From the NCBI GenBank assembly GCA_964424455.1, contig CAYRJA010000064.1, forward strand, positions 1 to 18,413: a stretch of DNA of 18,413 bases, written 5' to 3'. Below, piece by piece: positions 9,494 through 16,576 of the stretch. This DNA is from CAYRJA01 sp964424455. Lineage in GTDB: Bacteria; Bacteroidota; Bacteroidia; Chitinophagales; UBA10324. The position numbers and the translations under genes were made by a program. The notes beneath the pieces were generated by a model. That model was not told the DNA's origin. It made no database searches and saw only the letters and a list, made by a program, of their open reading frames with translations. Positions within the stretch are counted from its first letter, which is position 1. Every line of letters begins with the position of its first letter.

Positions 9494-11719
9494 TTAATTC
9501 TTTACTAATCGAAAGAGTGAATCTTCTTTTCCTGTTGTTTTCACTTTCACGAAGTACATACTGCTGACTAAGTTGGAAAGATTTATAGTTTGAAGTTCAG
9601 CATTTTCTGTTTGTACCGTCTGATACTTTCCATAAACTCTCCTACCCAACAAGTCATATATCTCTATGCTTTCTATCGTGTTGTTGATATTTGCTTGCTC
9701 AATTGTAATACTACCACTGAACGGGTTGGGATAGATTTTAAATTGATTATCCGTTTCAATAAGTGTAACACCTGTTCCTATTCCTGCTTCTATATCTCTA
9801 CAAGTAGTGAAAGAACAGTTGGAACCGTTAAACACTGTAAGGCATACCCTGTAACTTCCCGCAGAAGCGTAAGTATGAACAGGGTTTTGCTCAGTACCAG
9901 TGGAGCCATCTCCAAAATCCCAGTCGTAAATTGTGGCTCCCTTACTTTTGTCAGTGAAGGTAATGTCAGTACCCGAACTACTTGAAATAAAGTCGGCAAT
10001 AGGAGATGGCTGAACCACTAATTTAAAAACATTACTTGTATCCGGGCAGTTAGCATCAGAGGTATAAACCCTGAAATATGAATTAGCAGTGTCCTGTGAA
10101 GTATAGCTTACCTCAGTTGCACCCTGGATACCTGTAAAATTGTTGCCCGTTACAGAAGATTGCCACTGAATATTTCCTAAAGCACCCGTTACATTCAGCA
10201 CAGCGGGAGTGCCCCGGCAGATAGTGTCCTGTGTCGCAGAAATTATTAACCCTCCTCCTGACATACACCCATCACTCATTTTTAGAACAAAAATATCTAC
10301 ACTACCTACTGCAGTAAGATTAGAAACACCGGCTAATGGGTTAAAATCAGCGATACCTTGAAAATCTCCCGCTGTATAAAAATTCCCTGAGGCATCTAAT
10401 GAAATAGCTCTACCATTATCGCTTCCTGATGCACCTATATCACCCGCCCAAATAAAATTACCGTTAGCATTTAATTTGCTGATGAATATGTCGCAGTCGC
10501 CTGCTGATGTAAGGTTGTAAGTTCCTGCACCCGGATCAAAATCTGCTGTTTGGGTGAAACTTCCCGTAGTATAAATATTGCCTGAAACATCTATTGCAAT
10601 GGATTTACCTTCTTCGAGTGCGCCTGGTAGCACACTTGGAACAAAATCACTACCCATCCGCTTTGCCCATAAAAAATTGCCAGACACATCTAACTTGCTG
10701 ATGAATATATCGTAGTTACCCGCTGCGGTAAGGTTATAAGCTCCTGCATCTGGATCAAAGTCCGCTGTCCCTGCAAAGGAACCGGTGGTATAAACATTAC
10801 CGGAGGCATCTACAGCGATGGATCTGCCGTATTCATGTCCTGTTCCACCCATGTTTTTTGCCCAAATAAAATTTCCGTCAGCGTCTAACTTACAAACAAA
10901 GATTTCCGAAGCATATCCCGGTGGAATCAGGATGTGAGTTCCGGGTCCCGGATCAAAATCAACGGTTCCAAAGAATGTTCCTGTAATATAAACATTTCCG
11001 GCTCCATCTAAAGTAAGGTATGATTCGTTACCGGTTGACTTTCCGGCAAATTGTTTTGCCCATATAAAATTACCGTCAGTATCCCACTTACTGACAAAGT
11101 GGTCCACACTACCTGCCGATGAAAGATTATAAGTAGTTGTACCTGGATCGAAGTCGGTTGTTCCGGTAAAAAGCCCTGTGGTATAAACATTACCTGATGC
11201 ATCCACCGCAATGGAACTCATAGTATTATTACCGAATTGCTTTGCCCATATAAAATTACCATCAGTATCTAATTTGCAAATAAACCCTGTATAGGATGCC
11301 GAAGTAAGATTATAAGCCCCCGCACCTGGGTCAAAGTCAACTGTCCCTGAAAAACCTCCTAAAGTATAAACATTGCCATAAGCATCCATGGCAATGGAAT
11401 TACCGCTTTCAGATTGTGTACCACCTATCTGTTTTGCCCATACAAAATTGCCTGATGCATCTAATTTACTGATGAACCCGTCTTGATTGTAAGTACCTGC
11501 CGAGGTGAGGTTATATGTCCCCTGTCCGGGGTCAAAGTCGGCTGTCCCCGTAAAATTGCCTGTAGAATAAACATTACCATCAGTATCTACATTCATGGAA
11601 AGTAAATGTACAATGTAACTCCCTCCCATATTACGCACCCATTGGAACTCGGGCTGCTGAGCTGTTACAGTGTTACTTAAGATAAGCACTAAGATAAGAA
11701 GTGTAAATGTCTTATTCAT
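9494..11719 (-). CDS. SBBP seven-repeat propeller protein with Ig-like, PKD and T9SS sorting domains (741 aa), first gene of operon
   Basis: The start at 11719 gives a clean signal peptide, MNKTFTLLILVLILSNTVTA|Q. The frame extends to an ATG at 11773 that would add 18 residues; the added part makes the peptide atypical and lacks the conserved MNKT start of the paralogues. Seven SBBP repeats lie at about 22-480, an Ig-like segment at about 487-570, a PKD domain from about 571, and a T9SS sorting domain from about 661 (IYPNPFSGS, SMYFVKVK). It is the first gene of the SBBP operon, with the palindromic operator and -7-like box 88-136 bp upstream. The response regulator gene ends only 17 bp beyond that operator. 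By family it is expected to be exported by Sec and then T9SS; the ligand is unknown. Confidence 0.92.
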   Translation of the reverse strand: MNKTFTLLILVLILSNTVTAQQPEFQWVRNMGGSYIVHLLSMNVDTDGNVYSTGNFTGTADFDPGQGTYNLTSAGTYNQDGFISKLDASGNFVWAKQIGGTQSESGNSIAMDAYGNVYTLGGFSGTVDFDPGAGAYNLTSASYTGFICKLDTDGNFIWAKQFGNNTMSSIAVDASGNVYTTGLFTGTTDFDPGTTTYNLSSAGSVDHFVSKWDTDGNFIWAKQFAGKSTGNESYLTLDGAGNVYITGTFFGTVDFDPGPGTHILIPPGYASEIFVCKLDADGNFIWAKNMGGTGHEYGRSIAVDASGNVYTTGSFAGTADFDPDAGAYNLTAAGNYDIFISKLDVSGNFLWAKRMGSDFVPSVLPGALEEGKSIAIDVSGNIYTTGSFTQTADFDPGAGTYNLTSAGDCDIFISKLNANGNFIWAGDIGASGSDNGRAISLDASGNFYTAGDFQGIADFNPLAGVSNLTAVGSVDIFVLKMSDGCMSGGGLIISATQDTICRGTPAVLNVTGALGNIQWQSSVTGNNFTGIQGATEVSYTSQDTANSYFRVYTSDANCPDTSNVFKLVVQPSPIADFISSSSGTDITFTDKSKGATIYDWDFGDGSTGTEQNPVHTYASAGSYRVCLTVFNGSNCSFTTCRDIEAGIGTGVTLIETDNQFKIYPNPFSGSITIEQANINNTIESIEIYDLLGRRVYGKYQTVQTENAELQTINLSNLVSSMYFVKVKTTGKEDSLFRLVKN

Positions 11720-11806
11720 GATTGAAAGATATATTTCATTTAGTAAGAAAACAGAAAACCCATGTGAAAACACTCTATCTTCTATCTGCTTTTTTATTTA
11801 CTTACA

Positions 11807-11855
11807 CAAAGTACTACTATATAAAAGCAGAAAGCAATACAACTTTTGTTGTATT
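11807..11855 (-). promoter_or_regulatory. Promoter with palindromic operator upstream of the SBBP operon
   Basis: A perfect palindrome, AATACAAC-N4-GTTGTATT, lies at 11836-11855. On the minus strand a TTG (11837-11835) overlaps its edge, and 20 bp further is GTACTTTG (11814-11807), which keeps the TTTG of the TAnnTTTG -7 consensus. The 21-bp palindrome-to-box spacing equals that of the other two sites. The ATG used is 88 bp from the box. The site lies between the response regulator stop (11873) and the first SBBP gene. Confidence 0.7.
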
Positions 11856-11872
11856 TTGTTATAATATGTTTC

Positions 11873-12505
11873 TTATGAATGTGTCTTAAAAACCTTGTTA
11901 AGCGCGTCTGTCCTGGAGCTAACCTGCAACTTCTCATAGATGTTATGAATATGCGTACGGACGGTCATAACGCTCAGATTAATCCGCGAGGCAATTTCTT
12001 TATACCGGTATCCGCGCGATAGGTATTCAAGTATTTCGCGTTCCCGTTCGGAAAGCATGCTGAAGTAATCGCTCTTCCGCTTGGTATTCTGAAAGTTGCC
12101 AATCACCTTGCGGGCAATAACACCCGACATAGGCGATTCTCCACGATAAATATCTTTAATCGCCTGAATGAGTTTCTGAGAATCGGTTGACTTCAGCAAA
12201 TAACCCGTTGCTCCGGCGCAAAGGGCATCAAATATTTTTTCATTGTCTTCAAACACGGATATTATCAGAAACTGTGTCTTAGGATACTTTGCTTTTAATT
12301 CCTGCACACACTCTATCCCGCTGCGCCCCGGCAGTTGAATGTCCATTAACACCACCTCGGGATGCAGGTTCCGGAATTGCCCTATCAGTTCTTCTGCTGT
12401 ACCAAAATCAGCCAGCAAGGTGCAGTCTGCCGCATTGCGAACCACTTCAGCCATGCTCTCGCGGATGATGGGGTCGTCTTCAACTATGCAAATCCGTATT
12501 GGCAT
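11873..12505 (-). CDS. LuxR/NarL-family response regulator (REC-HTH)
   Basis: This is a 210-aa two-domain regulator of the usual NarL/FixJ length. The receiver domain (about 3-120) shows the acidic pocket E9-D10-D11, the likely phospho-acceptor D55 (LMDIQLPG), S83 and K105 (LLKS). The LuxR-type HTH (about 148-208) shows LSEREREILEYLSRGYRYKEIA, here split as LSEREREILEYL and SRGYRYKEIA, and then MTVRTHIHNIYEKL. It should act as a phosphorylation-dependent DNA-binding regulator. No histidine kinase is in the window, so its partner is outside or it is an orphan. It lies directly upstream of the SBBP operon on the same strand. The palindrome found before that operon and before the delta-60 gene also lies 47-66 bp upstream of its own start, which suggests autoregulation. 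The start at 12505 fits the receiver N-terminus (MPIRICIVEDD) and the -7 box at 12523-12530. Confidence 0.95.
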   Translation of the reverse strand: MPIRICIVEDDPIIRESMAEVVRNAADCTLLADFGTAEELIGQFRNLHPEVVLMDIQLPGRSGIECVQELKAKYPKTQFLIISVFEDNEKIFDALCAGATGYLLKSTDSQKLIQAIKDIYRGESPMSGVIARKVIGNFQNTKRKSDYFSMLSEREREILEYLSRGYRYKEIASRINLSVMTVRTHIHNIYEKLQVSSRTDALNKVFKTHS

Positions 12506-12522
12506 TTTTATATTTTTCTAAG

Positions 12523-12571
12523 CAAATGTATTCAGCGAATCACATTTTTCCACTACAACTTATGTTGTATT
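12523..12571 (-). promoter_or_regulatory. Promoter with palindromic operator upstream of the response regulator gene
   Basis: On the minus strand TACATTTG (12530-12523) is a full match to the TAnnTTTG -7 consensus, 18 bp before the ATG. Exactly 21 bp upstream is a palindrome at 12552-12571: TACAAC-TTAT-GTTGTA, extended to 8-bp arms with one mismatched pair. The 21-bp spacer is unrelated to the spacers of the other two sites, so the shared geometry is not simply a recent copy. The -33 position is GTG rather than TTG, which would fit activator dependence. Confidence 0.7.
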
Positions 12572-12833
12572 TTTCATGTTGCCGTAAAGAATTATGCTTG
12601 TTCCTTTTCCCTTTTCGTTTCCTCAAATTCTTCCTTGCGTAGTTTGGGGACTCTGATGCTGTAACACCGCAGGGCAGGAGGAGACTGTTCTGTTTTAGCT
12701 CATCATTAGTTTTTGAACAGCAGCAGCTAATTTAACTACCCTGTTTATAGATTCAGTGTGTGGGAAATGCATTTCTTTTTTTCTTATCTATATATTATTT
12801 ATTTATTATTTTTCGTGTCAAAATATTTAAAGT
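12572..12833. other. Divergent intergenic region between the response regulator and OmpA-like genes
   Basis: This 262-bp AT-rich stretch has no convincing ORF or RNA gene. It should hold the promoter of the plus-strand OmpA-like gene. TTAGTTTTTG near 12707 only loosely resembles a -7 box, so I do not place the promoter. The OmpA start has no SD sequence (TATTTAAAGT before the ATG). Confidence 0.5.
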
Positions 12834-15173
12834 ATGAAAAAACTTCTCTTCTGTATTCTTGTAACAACAAGTGTTAATTTGTTAAAAGCCCAGGACTGGA
12901 TTGGTTACACACTTACCAATTATGCAGGCGTTAATTCTATTCTCGTCAATCCTTCTGAAATAGCTGACAGCCGCTATATCGTTGATGTTAATCTTGCAGG
13001 AGCGAATATTGCTTTTGACAATGATTTTATCGGACTGCATAAGCCCGGTTTCTTTGCTTCAAATCTCACAAAAGAGATTAAGGATGGAGAGAATTTTGAT
13101 TTCATCAAGTCAGCATACTTTATAGACGGATGGGATGCAGGGAAAACAAACCGGTCTGCTAAAATTATGTTGAATGCAGATGGCTTTGGACCTTCAGCGC
13201 TTATTCCGCTTTCACCTGTTCATTCCTTAGCTATTTCAACACGATTCAGAACCATATTTAATCTCGATAATGTTGAACCGGAACTGGCAAAACAATCATT
13301 AGAAGGATTGGAATATGAACCACTCTTGAAAAAAAGTTTCCGCTCAGATAAATTCAGTATGGATGTCATGGGTTGGAGTGAATTGAATTTTACCTATGCG
13401 CGGATAATTCCGATTTTACCGGATAAGAAAGAACATTTTTTTAAAGCGGGAGCTACATTAAAATTATTGCAGGGAAGGTTTGCGGCTTATTTATATGGGA
13501 AAAACATAAATTATAATTTCACCAACAGCGATACTATTTCGCTCTTTAATTGTGCAGTCGGGTACGGGCACACAAGTAATGTTGAGTTTAATCCATTTAA
13601 TTTTTATAAAGGAATTCAGAGTTGGGGCTTAGGTGGTGACATAGGGTTCATTTACGAATACAGACCTGAACACGCATCCTTTCAAACCAAAAATAAAAAA
13701 GGTGAATGGGCAGAACAGCGTGATCAGAATAAATACAAAATCAAAGTAGGTTTTTCTGTCATTGATTTAGGAGGAATAAAATTTAAAAAAGATCCTAACA
13801 GTTATGATTTTACAGCGGATGTTAAGGACTGGGATATTTATAAAATCGGCGGCATAGAATCCATTCAAATATGGGATGACACATTGAACAACCGATGGCC
13901 AAATGCGAGCGCTACAGACAAGCGGACTTTCAACATGACTCTTCCCACTTCATTCAAACTGTATGTTGACTACTGCATGGTTCAACACTTGTACTTGAAT
14001 GTGGGTACTTCATGGAGTCCTGTTTTTAAAAATGATCCCAACAAAGTTCACGATATAACCAGCGGATGGATTATTCCACGCTTTGAAAGTAAATTCTTTG
14101 GCGTAGGTGTTCCACTTTCATTCAGTACAATGAAGCATTTTGATGCAGGACTCTTTATTTATGCAGGTCCGCTTTATATGGGTTCGCCTGATATCATCCG
14201 GAATGTTACAGGAGCAAATTTGAAGAGTGTGAAATATTACTTCGGAGTAAAAGTGCCGATACCTTATGGAAGATCACAAAAGATAACCGATCGTGATGGA
14301 GATGGGGTTATTGATACGGAAGACTCTTGCCCGGAGGTAGCAGGTCCGAAAGAAAATAAAGGATGTCCCTATGGAGATAAAGACAGCGATGGAGTACTCG
14401 ACAATGTTGATGAGTGTATAGATGTAGCCGGACCAAAAGAAAATAATGGATGCCCGTATGGTGATAAAGATAATGATGGAGTACTCGACAATGTTGATGA
14501 ATGTATAGATGTAGCCGGACCAAAAGAAAATAATGGCTGCCCGTACGGAGATAAAGATAACGATGGAGTACTCGACAATGTTGATGAGTGTATAGATGTA
14601 GCCGGACCGAAAGAGAATAATGGTTGCCCGTATGGTGATAAAGACGGTGATGGAATTCCTGATAAAGATGATGCCTGCATAGATGCACCGGGACCGGTTG
14701 AAAACAAAGGTTGCCCATATCTTGATACTGATGGTGACGGAGTACTGGATAAAGATGATTTGTGTCCGCGAACTCCCGGACCGGTTGAAAACAAGGGTTG
14801 CCCTGTACTTGAGCAAAAAGAACAGGAGATTATCAAACGAGCATTTGATAACCTTGAGTTTGATACAGGGAAAGACATCATCCGTTCAAGTTCTTTCACT
14901 TCACTGAATGAACTGGCTCAGTTGCTGATTAGCAAGCCAGCTTATGGATTGAAGATTGCCGGACATACAGACAATGTTGGTGACGATCAGAAGAATATGA
15001 TTCTCTCGAAGAACCGATCTAATGCAGTAAAAAATTATTTAGTCGGTAAAGGAGTTCAGGCAGACAGAATTGTTGTGGAGTACTACGGAGAAACCAGGCC
15101 TATCGCCGATAATAATACCGCTGAAGGTCGTCAGAAAAACCGCAGGGTTGAAATGAATATCATTTTCGAGTAA
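12834..15173 (+). CDS. Outer-membrane protein: DUF5723-like barrel, six TSP3 repeats, OmpA peptidoglycan-binding domain
   Basis: This is a 779-aa protein. A signal peptide covers residues 1-19 (MKKLLFCILV, cleavage LKA|QDW). Residues about 20-480 resemble the Bacteroidota DUF5723 family (WIGYTLTNYAGVNSILVNP), which I expect to be a membrane beta-barrel. Residues 486-659 are six 29-residue thrombospondin type 3 repeats (DKDNDGVLDNVDECID, then GPKENNGCPYG), predicted to bind Ca2+ through the DxDxDG loops. Residues about 666-779 are an OmpA C-terminal domain with NLEFDTG, AGHTDNVG and NRRVE. D713 and R728 have the 15-residue spacing of the Asp/Arg pair that holds diaminopimelate in OmpA proteins. 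The protein probably anchors the outer membrane to peptidoglycan through a rigid periplasmic stalk. It is divergent from the response regulator gene and followed by a large inverted-repeat structure. Confidence 0.9.
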   Translation: MKKLLFCILVTTSVNLLKAQDWIGYTLTNYAGVNSILVNPSEIADSRYIVDVNLAGANIAFDNDFIGLHKPGFFASNLTKEIKDGENFDFIKSAYFIDGWDAGKTNRSAKIMLNADGFGPSALIPLSPVHSLAISTRFRTIFNLDNVEPELAKQSLEGLEYEPLLKKSFRSDKFSMDVMGWSELNFTYARIIPILPDKKEHFFKAGATLKLLQGRFAAYLYGKNINYNFTNSDTISLFNCAVGYGHTSNVEFNPFNFYKGIQSWGLGGDIGFIYEYRPEHASFQTKNKKGEWAEQRDQNKYKIKVGFSVIDLGGIKFKKDPNSYDFTADVKDWDIYKIGGIESIQIWDDTLNNRWPNASATDKRTFNMTLPTSFKLYVDYCMVQHLYLNVGTSWSPVFKNDPNKVHDITSGWIIPRFESKFFGVGVPLSFSTMKHFDAGLFIYAGPLYMGSPDIIRNVTGANLKSVKYYFGVKVPIPYGRSQKITDRDGDGVIDTEDSCPEVAGPKENKGCPYGDKDSDGVLDNVDECIDVAGPKENNGCPYGDKDNDGVLDNVDECIDVAGPKENNGCPYGDKDNDGVLDNVDECIDVAGPKENNGCPYGDKDGDGIPDKDDACIDAPGPVENKGCPYLDTDGDGVLDKDDLCPRTPGPVENKGCPVLEQKEQEIIKRAFDNLEFDTGKDIIRSSSFTSLNELAQLLISKPAYGLKIAGHTDNVGDDQKNMILSKNRSNAVKNYLVGKGVQADRIVVEYYGETRPIADNNTAEGRQKNRRVEMNIIFE
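14289..14810 (+). repeat. Six tandem 87-bp repeats encoding TSP3 units
   Basis: Units start at 14289, 14376, 14463, 14550, 14637 and 14724, each 87 bp (29 codons), with no indels. The three central units differ from each other at only a few, mostly synonymous, positions, while the first and the last two are diverged. This indicates recent unit duplication or homogenisation. Confidence 0.9.
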
Positions 15174-15188
15174 ACTACGTGTGATAAA

Positions 15189-15296
15189 ATAACACTTTAT
15201 TGTCCGACGGATTGCTGTCATACAGTTGTGTATGTAAGTAATCTGTCGGATAAGTAAGTTCGGGAATAAGGAATAGAATTATTAGAAAAGTGTTAT
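15189..15296. repeat. Triple nested inverted repeat downstream of the OmpA-like gene
   Basis: Three inverted repeats are nested symmetrically. The outer arms ATAACACTTT (15189-15198) and AAAGTGTTAT (15287-15296) are perfect over 10 bp. The middle arms TCCGACGGATT (15203-15213) and AATCTGTCGGA (15240-15250) pair over 11 bp with one G-U. The inner arms CATACA (15219-15224) and TGTATG (15229-15234) are perfect around GTTG. It begins 15 bp after the stop codon. It may act as a transcription terminator or 3' stabilising structure, or it may be a MITE-like relic. No T-run typical of an intrinsic terminator directly follows the middle stem. Confidence 0.65.
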
Positions 15297-15383
15297 CCTT
15301 ATTTGATTTCTTATTTACTTTCATATCGCTTCTTGCTCTGCACCACCTCCCATTTTTCATCCTTCAAAATCTATTCAATCCTG

Positions 15384-15391
15384 TATCTTCG
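15384..15391 (+). promoter_or_regulatory. Candidate -7 box of prfB
   Basis: TATCTTCG matches the Bacteroidota TAnnTTTG consensus at all but one position and lies 8 bp before the ATG at 15400. This would give a very short leader. No good TTG -33 element was found at the expected distance, so the call is moderate. Confidence 0.45.
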
Positions 15392-15399
15392 CACCCGTT

Positions 15400-16495
15400 A
15401 TGACACAAGATCAACTAAAAGATTTGAAGAGCCGTACAGAGGCGCTGGGGAGGTTTCTTTGACATCGCCAACCGGAAAGAAAAAGTCAAAGAAGAAGAAC
15501 TGAAAACGGCTGATCCCGGATTCTGGAATAATCCGCAGAAAGCACAGACGCTTCTTAAAGAAATTAAATCACACAAAAGCTGGATTGAACACTACGAGTC
15601 CGCTCAGTCGGCTGTTGACGAAACAGAGGTGTTGCTTGCATTTCTTGAGGAAGGCGAAGCTGTGGCAGCAGAAGTGGAAAGCAGTTACAGTAAAGCGTTC
15701 GCGCTGGTGGAAGATTTGGAGTTTACTTCCACTTTTACCAACCCCGAAGACGAGCTGAGTGCGGTACTGGAAATTAATTCCGGCGCAGGTGGAACTGAAA
15801 GTCAGGACTGGGTGTCTATGCTGATGCGTATGTACATTATGTATGGCGAAAGAAAAGGATACAAGGTTTCAAAAATTGATTTGCAGCAGGGAGAAGTAGC
15901 AGGAGTGAAATCATGTACTTTGGAATTTGAAGGTGAGTTTGCTTATGGTTTTCTAAAATCAGAATCGGGTGTTCATCGTCTTGTCCGTATTTCACCTTTC
16001 GATTCCAATGCACGCCGGCATACTTCGTTCGCCTCCGTGTTTGTTTATCCACTGGTTGACGATACGATTAATATAGAAATTAATCCTGCTGATATTACAT
16101 GGGACACCTTTCGTTCCGGCGGTAAAGGCGGGCAGAATGTAAACAAAGTGGAAACAGCAGTGCGGTTGCATCATGCTCCTTCAGGAATAGTGATTGAATG
16201 TCAGGTGGAAAGAAGCCAGTTGGCAAACAAAGAGCGCGCAATGAAAATGTTGAAGTCAAAATTGTATGAAGAGGAAATACGCAAGCGCAACGAAGCACGG
16301 GATGTAGTAGAGGCAGGAAAAAAGAAAATAGAATGGGGTTCGCAAATCCGTAACTATGTAATGCATCCCTACAAGTTAGTGAAAGATGCCCGAACGGGTT
16401 ACGAAACCGGTAATGTACAGGCAGTGATGGATGGTGAATTAGAGGATTTCATTAAATCATTCCTGATGGCATCAAAAGAAAATATGAAAGTATAA
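15400..16495 (+). CDS. prfB: Peptide chain release factor 2 (programmed +1 frameshift)
   Basis: Class I release factor for UGA and UAA stops. The ATG at 15400 opens a 20-codon frame (MTQDQLKDLK...LGRFL) that ends at an in-frame TGA (15460-15462). A +1 shift at CTT-T-GAC joins it to DIANRKEKVKEEELKTADPG and an open frame to the stop at 16493-16495. The joined product is 364 aa, against 365 in E. coli. The SPF recognition tripeptide is at residues 198-200 and the GGQ catalytic motif at 243-245 (GGKGGQNVNKVET), both offset by 7 from E. coli. This is not a pseudogene; the frameshift is the normal autoregulatory device by which low RF2 raises its own synthesis. A GTG at 15629 starts the longest unshifted ORF but lacks the N-terminal domain, so I reject it. 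An 81-bp spacer with a hairpin separates it from the U32 gene. Confidence 0.97.
15447..15463 (+). promoter_or_regulatory. prfB programmed frameshift site
   Basis: GGGGAGG (15447-15453), three spacer bases (TTT), CTT, TGA, C. The slippery CTT-TGA-C and the SD-like purine block 3 nt upstream match the arrangement of E. coli prfB. The other gene starts in the window lack an SD sequence, so this internal one stands out. Confidence 0.95.
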
Positions 16496-16504
16496 ATCAG
16501 TATC

Positions 16505-16553
16505 GCAAGCCGGAGGAATATACACTCTTAATTCCTGAAGGTCTTGCCGGCTT
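16505..16553 (+). repeat. Hairpin between prfB and the U32-family gene
   Basis: AAGCCGG (16507-16513) pairs with CCGGCTT (16547-16553), and AGGAAT (16514-16519) with ATTCCT (16531-16536). GCAAG (16505-16509) and CTTGC (16543-16547) offer an alternative pairing. It may be a terminator or attenuator between prfB and the next gene, but no strong T-run follows, so readthrough is possible. Confidence 0.5.
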
Positions 16554-16576
16554 ATAGATAATTCAGAAAGTAAGAA

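Noticed and set aside
1..11719. CRISPR-like or satellite repeats suggested by the recurrent DFDPG and GTTTATACC-type words
   Set aside because: The repeats are coding, in frame and diverged at about 60-70-codon periods; they are propeller blades.
11720..11773. An 18-residue N-terminal extension of the 741-aa SBBP protein
   Set aside because: The paralogues start at MNK followed directly by the signal peptide. The extension would put extra residues before it and is not shared.
11836..11855. The palindrome as an intrinsic terminator of the response regulator gene
   Set aside because: The same palindrome lies upstream of the regulator gene, where no minus-strand gene ends. The stem is AT-rich, and its fixed distance to a -7-like box fits an operator better.
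14274..14899. Long minus-strand open frames opposite the OmpA stalk
   Set aside because: Three overlapping antisense frames are open only because the 87-bp repeat carries no stops in them. Their products are repetitive shadows of the TSP3 units with no domain.
15629..16495. A 288-aa release factor starting at GTG 15629, or a frameshifted prfB pseudogene
   Set aside because: The upstream 20-codon frame, CTT-TGA-C slippery site, SD-like block and good N-terminal sequence after the shift fit the normal programmed frameshift.
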